Positions 46,270 to 57,760 are shown, counted from the first letter of the stretch. The stretch is 64,000 nt of DNA from Clavulina sp. PMI_390 (GCA_015039315.1 WIDE01000004.1:301936-365935), one strand, 5' to 3'. Made by a program: numbers and translations. The notes: a model not told the origin generated them from the letters alone.

Positions 46270-47887
46270 ATGTTTGTTCACAACCTCATCTTTGGCGTTG
46301 GTTTAACCCTATTCATGAACGCGGTTGGAGGTTTCGCATCACCATCTGCGTCCTCAAAAGTCATCTCTAAGTCAAATCCGCTAATCCGCTACCATGGACG
46401 ATGGGATGCTACCCAATCTACCTGGTGGGCTGGTACGGGATTCAAGCTCTATGTCAAGAACTTGAAAAGTATCTCGTTGAATTTGGGCAATCTCACAACA
46501 TCCCCATATGTGGCTGCTGGTTTATCGGTCGATTATGCAAATTTCACGTCACTTAACCTGACAGCCGGAATCAACGCCATTACTCTACCTCAACCCATCG
46601 CAAAAAGCACAGTGCTTCGCTTCAATGTGGAAGGTTGGGTTTCCAACCGTCTGCAACTGGAGAGCATCTTAATAAACGAGGTGTGACTTCATCTTCTACG
46701 GGCTTGATATCAGCACCTTATTTCTCTTGCTTTATGAAGGATGCAGAATTGCAGCCTTATACTCAGTCAAGTGTGAAATTTCAATTCATCGGCGATTCTC
46801 TCACCTCTGTTAGTAATTTGTCAGTCAATGATTCTTTTCGCCACACTGATCCCTTTACCAGGGTCAATATGATCCCAATGGCGTAGATGATAGCTGGGGA
46901 TTCGTGGTTGCGGAAACACTCAAAGCGGAATATCAGATCAATGCTATGCCAGGGGGGTGTCTTACTGACCAGAACTGCTGGGGTAATGTTCGGGGAGTGT
47001 CTCATCAGTTTTTCCAAACACAAGACGTGGGTAACTTTCTGCGTTTGTCTCACCGTTGCCAAGTGTGAACTTTCTGGTCATTCCTCGTAGGTTCAATACT
47101 ACTATGATGCAGCACAAAACGTCAGTACGCCCTGGGATTTTGCAAATGAGACCCCTAAACCAACTCATGTTGTGATAGCGATCGGGTGCGTTTCGTTGAC
47201 TTTGATGGCTCACGACTCAGTGCTTACACTTTCCCTGNNNNNNNNNNNNNNNNNNNNNNNNNNNNNNNNNNNNNNNNNNNNNNNNNNNNNNNNNNNNNNN
47301 NNNNNNNNNNNNNNNNNNNNNNNNNNNNNNNNNNNNNNNNNNNNNNNNNNNNNNNNNNNNNNNNNNNNNNNNNNNNNNNNNNNNNNNNNNNNNNNNNNNN
47401 NNNNNNNNNNNNNNNNNNNNNNNNNNNNNNNNNNNNNNNNNNNNNNNNNNNNNNNNNNNNNNNNNNNNNNNNNNNNNNNNNNNNNNNNNNNNNNNNNNNN
47501 NNNNNNNNNNNNNNNNNNNNNNNNNNNNNNNNNNNNNNNNNNGCTGTTTTTGACCAGAACATTCACCTCATCGATGCTGCTGGCTGGGTCTCATGGGCTG
47601 ATGTGAGTCGTAATCGCTACTTTCCTGAAGGCTCCAGCTCAATAATTGGATTGCTTTGTAGGTGTACCCAGAGTAAGTTACGATTTTTTCAGTTTCCCAT
47701 CCTAATGTGACTCCTGAACTCGTCCTTGAATTAGTAACCAACATCCAACCCCTGAGGGTCATGCAAGGATTGCGGCCAATTTTGTCAAAGCTTTGCAGCA
47801 GTATGGGGTCGTTCCTCAGACCGCTTGGCCTACAAAGGTTATACGTTGAAAAAGGTATCAAGAAGCGCCGGGATGTCCGTCATGTAA
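46270..47887 (+). CDS. Secreted SGNH-hydrolase, CE2-like carbohydrate esterase (interrupted by gap)
   Basis: Extracellular esterase, probably deacetylating plant polysaccharides or oligosaccharides. The ATG at 46270 starts a signal peptide (MFVHNLIFGVGLTLF...GGFAS). A beta-sandwich follows (YHGRWDATQSTWWAGTGFKL, ILRF-like strands, WVSNRLQLESILINE), as in CE2 enzymes. After an intron comes the nucleophile block FQFIGDSLTSG with Ser in GDS, then DDSWGFVVAE and GGCLTDQNCWGN. The strand THVVIAIG should lead into the Gly/Asn blocks, but bases 47238-47542 are N. After the gap, NIHLIDAAGWVSWADV and NQHPTPEGHARIA give the catalytic His motif. The stop is placed at 47885-47887. Exons on both sides are intact, so the break is in the assembly. 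Confidence 0.78.
47238..47542. other. Assembly gap (305 N)
   Basis: A run of N inside the esterase gene. Its real length is not known from the sequence. Open frames reported across it are meaningless. Confidence 1.
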
Positions 47888-48040
47888 TATATCAGTTACT
47901 TCGCGCGATCATGGGGCTTGTAGTATATTGCGGAATTGAATGGATTGCCCACTGAGGATGAAGGAGACCAGCCGCTTCAATCGCCGGAATTCACCGGCGA
48001 AACCGTCGTCATCGAGAGACAGACCTTCCGAAAGCCAGAT

Positions 48041-49659
48041 ATGCCGTATCTCTTTGAGTTACCTACGACTGGCGCTATTTCACTCGATTCAGTCTGCGTT
48101 GACACCAATAACACCTACACCGCCAGGCTGGGCGAAGCCTCCAACGCTAGAGCAAATGTTAGGGGCACACTGAAGGATACGAAACGTGCTGGCGATGAAC
48201 GCGACTATCTTCGTGTAATAAAGGTGGGAGATATTCGATGGGCCACTTTTCAATGCATGCGAATCTTGATTGAATAGGTTCTAGATGAATACTTGCCCCA
48301 TCTCTATGCAATTATTCAATGTCTAGCTGCTGAATATCTACAGCTTAGCTCGGAGCCAAGCAAGTTCCAGAGCCTATAAATCCTAAGAGAATACAAGCTC
48401 TGACGCATTTAACAGTATTCAGCTGGCGTTCCACCCTGTCCGATCACGTCCTGAACGCTTCACCCCGCCTCGATTTTCCCGAATTCGACAGCGACCTCCA
48501 CTTCACCCTGCTAACGTACGGTTTCGCTTTAGCGAATTTTGCCAGCTCAGCAGTGACATCCTTGGGATACTACGAGAAAGAGATGTATTCGACCGAAGAG
48601 GAGCGAAAGGCTTGCGATGACCGACTTCACTCTGCTGTCGCTTTCTTGTGTCGCGCTTCTGGTGTGTTTTCACACGTCGGCGATAATAATGTGGTCCAAT
48701 TGACGCGCAATGGGACACCTTATTCTGGGCCAAGGGTGCCGGAAATGAGCCAAAATGTTCTCTCGGCATTAGCCAAGTAAGCTGACCGCCTCGTTCCATC
48801 CTCTGAGATCTCAACAACATCCCGATAGGATGACAATTGCAGATGCTCAGTTGCTGGCTATCCGCAAGCTCCTAGCGAAAGCCAGTCACGACTCCACTCT
48901 CTCTCCTGGTTCCCCCCTCCCAAAAACTCATCCTTCGCCTGGTTTACTCGCCAAACTGTACCTTTTCTCCTTTGAGTCCTACACATCCGCGTTGACGCTG
49001 GTGCGCAGCTCCAGCACCAAATCAATTGCTCTCGCCTCACTGCGCAAGTCCGGGTCATCGGCTTCCTCGACCACTCAATCCTATGGGGATGTCGCTGCCA
49101 GTCTCAGGAAGTACCTTGTCGATGAAGCGCCTCTGGCGGGTGCGTTGGCACATAAGTGGTTGGGAATCGAAGCAGGCGAGGCAGGGCGCAGTGGGGAAGC
49201 TATCGCATACCTCTCATGGGCAGGAGAGGAGCTTGAAGGCTTGAAGGAAGTTAAACTGAAGAGCTTGTTATCGAACAATGACAAGCGAACAAAGGAAATG
49301 GAGTCAAGCAGGAAGGATCGCCTTCTCGATGAGTTGAAGTTAGTGCGGTCCTTCTTGGATAACTATACGAAGGAAAACAACACAGTATGTGGACTATGAG
49401 CCTCTCCAGTGAAGCAACTGCTGGGCTGACGTCTGCTGGCCATTAATAGGTGAATTTCCAGCCGGTTTTGGATCGAAAAGCACTCCTATCCCTCATCCCA
49501 TCCGGAAGAGCCGCCGTAGTCCCCAAAAAATTCATCCCTCCTACCCCAGCCTTTGGTCTCCCCAACCCGGAAAGCGCATTGGGGCAGGCTGATGCCAGTG
49601 TCTCCGCATCTCCGTCTTCGAATCCTTCAAATTATGCAGGAGCTGGATCATACTTCTGA
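48041..49659 (+). CDS. BRO1-domain protein, PalC-like pH-signalling component
   Basis: PalC-type BRO1 proteins link the ambient-pH receptor complex to ESCRT-III (Vps32) at cortical sites in fungi. Exons 48041-48223, 48278-48320, 48416-48776, 48829-49384 and 49450-49659 give 450 residues in frame. Similar to PalC are the opening PYLFELPTTGAISLDSVCVD, the block KDTKRAGDERDYLRVIKVLD followed by EYLPHLYAI, FSWRSTLSDHVL, LHFTLLTYGFALANFASSAV, MTIADAQLLAIRKLLAKA and LAHKWLGIEAGEAGRSGEAI. The tail is Pro-rich (KKFIPPTPAFGLPNP). An upstream in-frame codon would extend it by 35 residues; ATG 48041 coincides with the start of similarity. The second intron donor (GTCTAG) is the weakest junction. Confidence 0.78.
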
Positions 49660-50780
49660 TACACTGCATTTGATAATAGGTGACGATGTGAGGGCGGAAC
49701 CTCTGTTGATTGAAACGACTCTGCGTCCCGAGCAATCGGTCATTCGGCAGTATTGATATACTCAGGCCGATCATAATCAAATCATTCACAATAATTCACA
49801 ATGCAGGATTTTCGGACCTCCCTGGCGGTCAAGTCTGGTGGCGGTCGCATCATGATTGAGGACATTTCGTTCTCACCTGAAACTAAAAGCAAGGCGAAGG
49901 GCAAGTACCAGCTAAGGACGCGCGCCTTCAGCAATACGTGAGGCAGAAGATCGCTTGCTAGCACGTCCTATGGCCTCATTGTCAGCGTACGGATCGTTCA
50001 TGCGAGGTGTTTTCAGTCCATATTAGAGCCTTCCAAACGAGCCACCTCTCGAGATCAAGGATAAGATATACTCAAGGAAGACAAAACAATGCACACATAA
50101 TAGCTATTTGATCCACATAAACCTCTGACGCCTATCGATTATAGCTCCTCGTCCATCCCTGAACGTCTATTACCATCAAAGACTGTACCAACAATGCCGC
50201 CACACCAGGTTGCTACCGACGAGACTATAGTGAGATAATTACATACGAGGGAAGGGAAAGGGTTGCTTAGTCCCGGGCTGGAGTGACATATTGGGCAGGG
50301 AGAATCAACAAGCCGTTGACATCTGCTTCATGGGTCTGGCCAAAGACGAAGATCAGATCTGTGGGGCCCGGACCAACGTCGGGACTGTCCGACAGAGGCT
50401 GGGAGGTCTGCCATGTTGGTGGGAATGCGTACCCCATGGAGCCTTCAGGGCAAAGGGTATCAGCAGGTCAACGGAGCTTGTGCTCCCATGCATTCATAAT
50501 CACGAACTACCTGCAGTTTAGCCACGTGAATAACGACAGGTATGCAAGCGATATCAGCGTTGATTCGAGCCCAACGGCTTCTCTACGATCGCGAGGTCCT
50601 GATCTCCACAGCTTCACTCAGCAGGACCCGATAATCAAAAGATAAACTCCTTATTGGTAGAACCTTCCATTTTTTTCTTTGTTCCTTTGGTTCTGGCCGC
50701 AAAGAAAATAAGCTTGACTAGGGCAGGACGTGCGAGCGAGCCTATATCATCTATCGAGATCGCAGGGTCGATGTGGTCGG
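49660..50780. other. 1.1 kb region between PalC-like and RPR2 genes
   Basis: It carries the 3' regions of two convergent genes. One coding-like minus-strand frame (50267-50465) is listed separately. Nothing else was recognised. Confidence 0.4.
50267..50465 (-). other. Coding-like open frame, possible orphan terminal exon
   Basis: The minus-strand frame reads GSMGYAFPPTWQ, PDVGPGPTDLIFVFGQ and ends LILPAQYVTPARD before a stop at 50267-50269. The composition looks protein-like and an AG lies just before GCTCCATGG, but I could not connect a phase-compatible upstream exon. It may be a chance frame, a decayed exon or the end of a short gene. Confidence 0.22.
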
Positions 50781-51492
50781 TCAGATCCCACGTTCTCGAT
50801 GAGAGGCGGCACCGGAATTCGAATTCCCACGGACCACGAGGTGCTCTGTTCGCTCGTGGAATCGCAGCGATTTTGACCGCACGCTTGGACTTCCTGTCAG
50901 GTGGTGAGAACATGCCTCACAGGATTGAACAATGTTGACAATCACCTGAAGTGCCACTGGGCTCGTCGATTGCGGATTGGCTGGAAGAACTTGCAACAGC
51001 ATCTCGTCGATGTCCTTCGCCTCGGTGATAGGGGAGAGAGGATCCTTTCCGGCATGTGAGACAAGTAGTGGATGCGCGATGCCCAGCGGTCCGAGAGTCT
51101 AGAGGAGCAGTCAGAATACAAACTCCCTGAGCTTTGAATGTGGTAGATACTGTTAAACCGGCGCGAAGCGGAGATGCCAACAAGTAGGGTAGCATGACAC
51201 TCTTGACAAATGGATCTCTTGACTGATGGGTCTCTGCATGATAGAGTTTTGATATGGGTGTCGGACTCAATTAAGACATTTCTTACATTCGTGTTTGAGA
51301 TTTGCGAGATATCGCAACAAGGTTCTTTGTGTGCACCCGAGAGAGAATCGCGAGAGAGGAGGCATGCCCATCGGAGGGGGTTGAACGGCTCTGCAAGTAA
51401 GTAGCTGTTTGGTACAAGAAGTTTAATCGTTGCATTGTCTCTTTGTTCTGGACCGCGGGACTAGGAGCTTTTTGGGATTTTTGTTTTGCCAT
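50781..51492 (-). CDS. RNase P/MRP protein subunit Rpr2/Rpp21
   Basis: Subunit of nuclear RNase P (tRNA 5' processing). The start MAKQKSQKAPSPAVQ is at 51492, with NKETMQRLNFLYQTATYLQ being the family's N-terminal helices. Splicing with a GTAAGA donor gives RIDPSVKRSICQECHATLLV, which holds the first C-x2-C zinc ligands. A second intron (GTATCT donor) leads to ASTTCLTCRKG, the second C-x2-C pair. A third (GTGATT donor) leads to LRFHERTEHLVVRGN, the family's C-terminal block, with the stop at 50781-50783. All three introns are phase-consistent. The start lies 123 bp from a duplicated copy of the UPF2 start, so the two genes originally shared a divergent promoter. Confidence 0.87.
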
Positions 51493-51535
51493 TGGAGGCG
51501 GCAGGGAATTCTAATTGTTATTTGGTCATATTGAT

Positions 51536-51702
51536 ATATATTTGCTATCCTCCTCGATCGCACGTAACTGAGCTGGTGAATATCAGCCGTGGTCCATCCA
51601 TATTCCGGGCGCTCTATGGTAGCAACCACTGATGTTTCAAAGCATGATGATATATTTGCCATCCTCCTCGATCGCACGTAACTGAGCTGGTGAATATCAG
51701 CC
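51536..51702 (+). repeat. Tandem duplication, about 114 bp unit, second copy split by the element
   Basis: Copy 1 is about 51536-51649. Copy 2 begins at 51650, runs to 51702, and resumes at 57887-57955 after the element. The copies differ by a T/C at 51546/51660 and otherwise look identical where I compared them. The unit contains the UPF2 start: an ATG with the first 12 codons at 51616 in copy 1 and at 57922 in copy 2. Confidence 0.9.
51695..51702 (+). repeat. Target site duplication, left copy (TATCAGCC)
   Basis: The 8 bases directly before the left terminal inverted repeat. The same 8 bases follow the right end at 57887-57894. The empty site, TATCAGCC once, is visible at 51581-51588 in the neighbouring duplication copy. 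Confidence 0.92.
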
Positions 51703-51831
51703 TAGTCTCGTACCCAGACCCTATTTGTCGGGACTTGTTTTCGCCTGTTGTTTGTTTGGGTCGGACGGCGAAAAGTCCCTATAGGGTCTGGTACAATTCG
51801 TCATGTGGACCCACCCCGTCACCTGACGTAA
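51703..51831 (+). repeat. Left terminal inverted repeat, 129 bp
   Basis: It matches the reverse complement of 57761-57886. The outer 20 bases are nearly identical, the centre is diverged with small indels, and the inner 48 bases (51784-51831) are identical. It also has an internal inverted pair, CCAGACCCT at 51713-51721 and AGGGTCTGG at 51783-51791, about 60 bp apart, possibly paired protein-binding sites. Confidence 0.92.
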
Positions 51832-51866
51832 GCATTTCACAGCCTATTTGCCCTCCATCCCCTACT

Positions 51867-54618
51867 ATGGCGCCCACCTCCAACGATACTCCAGGCCAAG
51901 ACCGACGCAGAAACCACTCCCTGGACAGCGTTAGCGAAGAAAGTCGAGCTCGGGCCTTTGCCGACCCTGCTCGCCTCTGTGATCTTGCTGTCAGAGTCGT
52001 CCAAGATCTGAGGGCTGCCGGGGTTGACCTCGTCATACTGCTCGACTTTATCCTTTGGGGATCCGATACCTCTATATCTAATCAAATCCTTCAGCAGGCT
52101 CGCTATCGCTTCACACATTACTCCAATCTGCCTTCCATTCTTGATCGACTTGCGCGTCCTCCCGCGGGCAGAAATGGGCAGCGACCCGAAGGCGCTTCCC
52201 AAGCCCTTCACTCATGGGCTATTCAATATGTGGAGAGCATTATTATGAAGGACATGGCAAAGATTGGCGCATTACTTGACTCATCTAATGAAGATGTATC
52301 TCGAGAGTCTCTTATGTCAATTAAATTTGATTCTTTAATGGACTCGATGAAGAAAGACACCCCAGATCTGTGGCGCCTTATGAGAAAAGCTGCATACACT
52401 GAGAAGCAAGATGCGAGGAACTCAAAGAAGACTCCCGACCGAGTATGTCACTTAAGATCTCCTTGACTCGACAGCCCATGGAGGACTGATTCACTGTTGC
52501 AGGTTATCACTCAGATACTCTCGATGGCTGCGTACTCATCATCCCAACGTCACAACAAAATCGCCAAGTTGAATGCAATTAGTATGAGAGCTGCAGGCGT
52601 TCCTGTTCGCACAATGGATGCACTTCACGCTATGGGGATTACGATGTCATATAGCTGGACGTGTGATTGCATCAATAGTCTGACAGACGCCGAAAGAGGA
52701 GCGTTTCAGGCTACAATGCAGCAAATCCCCGAAGTTCCCCACACATGCCTTTTCAGATGGGATAATTTCAACTTTGGTTCTAAGGTGTTTGAGTATCGAA
52801 TCCTTCATCAAAAACATTTTCGGAGCGGAACTGCCATTACTGCTCAAATTCTCCCGCCTGCTGCCAGAGTCTTGGCAAATCGCGCAACTCTGATGGAAGG
52901 CCGTAAGAAAGGGGCTTCCACTCGATTTGATGTCCACAAAGCACTCTTTGACGAAGCGCGGCAAGATTCAACTGACGCATTCTATCGGCACCATGTCTTG
53001 TCAATTCTGCTCGAGCACCCCGACATGGAAGGTTATAAATACCGGGCTGATCCAACCCTCGCCTCGCCTCCGCCCGTTCAGCAGCTTGAAGGAGGCGCAG
53101 AAGCAGTTCGCCGCACCTTCATGCTTGGTGCTTATCCAATTGACGAGGCTACATTGGCTGGCAATGCGGAGGTGATCCAGAAGATCATGGACCTTGCCGG
53201 GTTGAGTGAAGGCGAACCATTGAAGTGGTTTGCTGAATCAGGTGTCATGCTGGTCGGGGGTGACCTTCTTACAATCGATCGATTCCTCAGCTTATACATG
53301 CTGAGGGCGGACGACATCAATGGCGCTGAACGCCTCGACGCTTTCCTACCAACGTTTGGCTGGCTCCACGCGATGTTTGCATTAGTAGAGTCAATGCATA
53401 CGCAATACAAAGGAACCGCAGCAGGGCTCGGAATAAATCATGCCGCTGTCGTCCTCAAAAGAAAAAAGCTCGCAAACCTCGATAAACGTGGGCCATGGTA
53501 TCGAATCGTTGAGGCAGGTCTACTCGATATGCTTGAAGCTCATATTATTGGCGCATACCTGGTGGTCGGGGATGCTTCCTCTATTGTTGAGCTCAAAAAA
53601 TTATCTCCTGGCGAGCTCAAGGTCCTTGCTGACGAAGTATACAAACGATTCGCTTCAACAACGGCGTTACGGATGAAGGATGGCGCAGACGAGGTACTCA
53701 AGGCATCAATAATGTTCATTCGAGACACTCTGGTTTTACGCGAGCTTGTGACAGCGATTCGCGTGGGCGATGTTGGTCGCATGCATAATCTTATCCCCAC
53801 CCTGCTGGCGCGATTCCATGGGGGCGCAAACAAGAACTACGCAAACCACTTCTTTGAGCTAGTGCAATGTCTAAGCGTCGACTGGGATGCTGATATATGG
53901 TAGGTGCTAATGCGATAACACTGTTTAAGTGGGTCTCATAAATCTGTCCAGTGATTTGGTGATGAAATATGGATGGCTTCTGACAACTGATGGGAAAAAT
54001 TGGCTCCCTGTCGACGAGGACCAGGAGCATATGATCAGATTGATTAAGGTATATCTCTTTTGTCGAGTTCAATGCAAACGCTTATGTCAATCCAAGGGTT
54101 TTGCCCAAAGCCATGGCCCCGAAGATCCAATGGATTTTATTGAGAAGATTGCTCCCGCCATCCCTACACTCCGAGCTGTACTGGATCACTATCACGATAC
54201 AATCGGAGGGAGCAATAGGGGAGCAAAACATACAAGTCCGGATCGGGAGGATGATATAGCGAAACTTTGCAAAGCATATCGACAAGCTCGAGTTCACCTC
54301 TATGAGCCTGGTCGCTCAGTCACACACCAAGATGATTTGCCCAAAGACATAGTTGCAAACGGGTGGAAGTTAATTGTTGAAGGGGTATCGATTGATCAAT
54401 GGTTCACTACTCGAGCGGCAAGCATGCCTCGATCCGATGCTCAAACCTTCATCACTAGTATTGACAGAAAGAGCAACAATACCAACGGCTCGAAAGATAC
54501 CCAAGGGGATGGAAAGGGAAGTGAAGAAGGTGGAGGGACGGAGCGCCAAGAGGGAACTATCATTTCTGGGGGAGAAGAGTCAGATCCAAGTGACTATGAT
54601 GATCTCTATCTCGACTAG
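51867..54618 (+). CDS. DUF6589-type protein, putative transposase
   Basis: Exons 51867-52442, 52503-53899, 53952-54048 and 54097-54618 give 863 residues; the last intron is 48 nt and in frame, so it may be retained. It starts with MAPTSNDTPGQD just inside the left TIR. Blocks fit the Agaricomycete DUF6589 family: HNKIAKLNAISMRAAGVPVR with a TMDALHAMGITMSYSW helix, CLFRWDNFNFG (Asp about 279), MLVGGDLLTIDRFLSLYMLR (Asp about 446), FLPTFGWLHAMFALVESMHTQY, GINHAAVVLKRKKLANLD and LLDMLEAHIIGAYLVVG (Glu about 537). The C-terminus is acidic and Gly/Ser-rich. I recognise the family from its pattern, not a search. The conserved acidic residues could form a DDE/RNase H-like site; that is inference. 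Confidence 0.75.
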
Positions 54619-54746
54619 CCTTGGGAGGTGAGGACCCAAACGGATCACCATGGAAGTGGTCTGGGGGGTCTTGCATAGGTGCATCGGATTCAAATCGAAG
54701 TGGCTGGATAGGCGGTAGAGTAGATGCTGCTGCTTCTGTACAGACA
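54619..54746. other. Convergent spacer inside the element
   Basis: 128 bp between the stop codons of the two element genes; presumably both 3' ends. A further short helicase exon here cannot be excluded. Confidence 0.5.
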
Positions 54747-57684
54747 TCATGATACCCGTCGTCGACTGGTTACGAATAGAGGAAACATACCAGCATGACT
54801 CCCAGTTCTGTCTCTGCTTGGAGATCCAGAAAGGGAAACTTGAGTAAGACGATGTGGAGTGGAAGGTCGTTCTGGCATCATAAAGTTCTGGGCATCTTCG
54901 ATACGAAAGCGCTTTGATGGTCTTTGGATAGTGACGGCGCTGGCTTGTACAGTGGAGACGGCTAGCGATGAGGTAGCAGGAGGATACCGGAAAGCCCTTT
55001 CAAGCGTGGGTGAGACAACATAAGGAACAACTGGGGATCCCTTGATAGGAGAGAAATTCGGTTTCCGCGGTTGTTGCACGGAAGGAGCGAGTGGGAGTGC
55101 AAGCGGCTTGAAAGTAGCATCAGCATGACTAATAGCCCTAGTGAAAGCGGTTGACAGAGTATATGGAGTGGAGAAGAGGCTGGAAGATGAGGGACGATTT
55201 GGTGTCTGCGGTTGCACAAGAAGAGTCCTGGGAAGAGTAGTGGCAGACCTAGGCCACGCAGCAGGTCTATGTGAGACTGGAGATGAGAATTGCACAGGTT
55301 TTGGTAAGGTTCGAGGATAGTAATCCACTAAATGCCCCTGGGTGTCGCCCTCAATCCTCTCTATCGCCTGTCCTCCTGTCCCAGCAGAGGTATTATTATG
55401 TCGCTCTTCCTGGTCAACCCGCGCCATCCCGTCAAAGAGCTCGGCGGCAAACGGCTTACAGAAGGGCCACAAGTCTTCCAGTCCATGCAAAGACAGGTAC
55501 CTCCGTATCGTCAAAATAGACATTATCTTCTCGCCTGGAAGATTTTCCCGAGCAACGCCGTGCTTAGCATATCGTTTTATCCATAGTTCATCAAAGAATT
55601 TGTTGAGAAATGCCTCTAGAGGGGGACGATGCTTTATAGGTCGTAACTTGTATGAGTTGTTCTTAGGTTGTCGCCGAGGGGCCGCAGGTATATATGTTGC
55701 CGAAGCATCATCGTCGTACTCATCTAGTTCGGTGGTTGCGAGCACGTCGTCGTGGATGGTTTGCTGGGGTGCCTTCGTCAAAGACGATTCCGAATCGTAA
55801 GTCCTCTCGTCCATCTGAGGGGCTGCAAGAGACAGAGTCTGTGACGAAAGAGATGCCAGAGCTGGGGCAAGAATCTGGTGTGAGTCCATTTTCCTAATTT
55901 TGGTAGACGAAATCGGGGTCTGGGAAGGAGAAGAGGCCTCTTCCCGAATCTGGGAGTAGGGCTGAGCACAGATATCGCAGCATTTGTGCGGCAGAACTGT
56001 TCAAGACAAGTCATCATCAATGTTCGCGTAGGTATCGAAGATAGACAGACTTACTTTCGGTGTCCGGAAGTGGAGAGTTGAAGTAATTCCTGAGCCAGAT
56101 CCGACGACATCCACTGCATCTAGCAAATTCCCGGACATCAGTGTCCAAGCGACGCTTCCACTGCAAGCCTACACCCGGATCTGGGCGTTGCATCAGATTA
56201 AGATCCGAATCCTTTTCCAGATATTCACTATCGTCCAACTCGAGAACCTCGGTCTTGATGGTCATAGATTCCGATTTACCAGCCTCAAACAGCTCCAACG
56301 CTCCGGCTTGTGTCGACAGTGACTTGTTCTTAGGTATCTTCTGGATCTGAAATGCTCCTCGTTCGAAGATTACAATTGCTCGCGCAGCCATTGATGGAGT
56401 TCGTCCGGCACGGCCTATTCGCTGAACCAGTGTACAGATGGAGGGGGGCGCGCCATATTGAATGACTTCCTCTATATCTGGAGCGTCGAGCCCCTAAGAA
56501 GATTATCGCGTCCATTTCTATCTTCATAGAACAGATGAGTATGCGCACCATTGCAGCGGCTTCAGTGGTCACCAGGACAAGGATTTTGCCGTCCATAAAC
56601 TGCTGAAGAGTGACTTGCTTGCTGTCCAACCCTCGTAGTGAACTATAGGGCGCTATCTTCTGTTGCATAGACGGAGGAATCTCACTGCGAATACGATTGG
56701 TTAGAAGCTGAGCATCCGCGCAGGCATCAACGAAAATAAATCGTCGCTTCATAGTTCCAGTTTTGGCTTCAGCGATGACATCAAGAAAGTCGGGGATGGG
56801 ATCCGTGGTGGAACCTTTTTTGAGCCGAACGGAGATGTGAAGGTTAGGACGATCGTTGCCAAGGTTGATGAAGAAAGTATTCTCCTTGTTATAGAGCAGG
56901 GTGTTGAGGACGGTCTGAAGTATGGAAGGGGGTAGAGTCGCGCTAGCGGCCATAACTGGCACCCGGGTAACGGCACGAAGGTCGCCAAGTTCTGAATATG
57001 CGTTCCTAAATGTCTGCCACTGATTGATGCAGTGAGCCTCGTCAATAACAAACTTGTCAATGCGCTTGCCAGCATCGCGTAGATACTTGATGAACCGATC
57101 ATTTCCAAGGAGCATCTCTGGGGACGTGATGGCGATCTGATAGTAGCCCTTTGCAAGTTTCTACTTCCAGTGTGGTCAGGTGTGAAGTGTTGCAAAGGCT
57201 AAATTGGTTATCGTTGGGTGACTACTCACTTGACGGAGTTCCTGCTGTCGAAAAGTCTCTGCATTCACAGCACACGCTTTCAGGCCCATGGCCTCGAAGC
57301 GCTTGACCTGGCAAAAATCTTGTCATAACACGCGCATAATACGATTTAAGAGGCTCGCACTTGGTCGTATTCAAGGGCGTTCAATGGGGAAACGATTATA
57401 GTGAGACGATCGGGGACAATAAGGTGGACGAGGACAAAGGGCAGCGTCTTGCCAAAGCCGGTGCCTGCTGAGATAACCGTGTCGAGACCGAGGAACGCTG
57501 CCTCAGCCACATCTAACTGCCATTCATAAGGATTGTGGTTGGTGACTTCCTTGGCGGCCACGCAAAGGGCGGCGCGAAAGGTATCGGATTTGAATTTCTT
57601 GCGCTTGAACATCACTTTCGTAATTTCACGAGCACGTTCTAGGAGTTCACGCGACTCTTTGCTGAGGTACGAGGGAGCCGGCAT
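54747..57684 (-). CDS. RecQ-like DEAH DNA helicase carried by the element
   Basis: Start MPAPSYLSKESREL at 57684. Motifs in order: NPYEWQLDVAEAAFLGLDTV (motif 0), SAGTGFGKTLPFVL (Walker A), FVIDEAHCINQWQTFRNAY (DEAH plus the aromatic-rich loop diagnostic of RecQ), VMAASATLPPS, LGNDRPNLHISVRL, ILVLVTTEAAAMGLDAPDIE (rebuilt across an intron), VIQYGAPPSICTLVQRIGRA (motif VI). A four-Cys zinc region follows (CSGCRRIWLRNYFN, HKCCDIC), as in RecQ. No RQC or HRDC domain is evident; the C-terminal 380 residues are Ser/Pro-rich with a short helical patch (LEAFLNKFFDELWIKRYAKH). Probably assists transposition, replication or repair of the element; that role is inferred. Confidence 0.88.
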
Positions 57685-57760
57685 TGATGCCAGCACTAGA
57701 GACTATGAAGAATGTAGGGTAACATATAAGGGATCGAGGGCCAAATAGGCTGTGAACGGA

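Noticed and set aside
47172..47710. Open frames across the N run
   Set aside because: They exist only because the unknown bases contain no stop; the esterase explains both flanks.
51690..51866. Extending the DUF6589 gene start upstream to 51690
   Set aside because: The extension would read through the target duplication and the TIR; ATG 51867 lies just inside the TIR and begins normal protein sequence.
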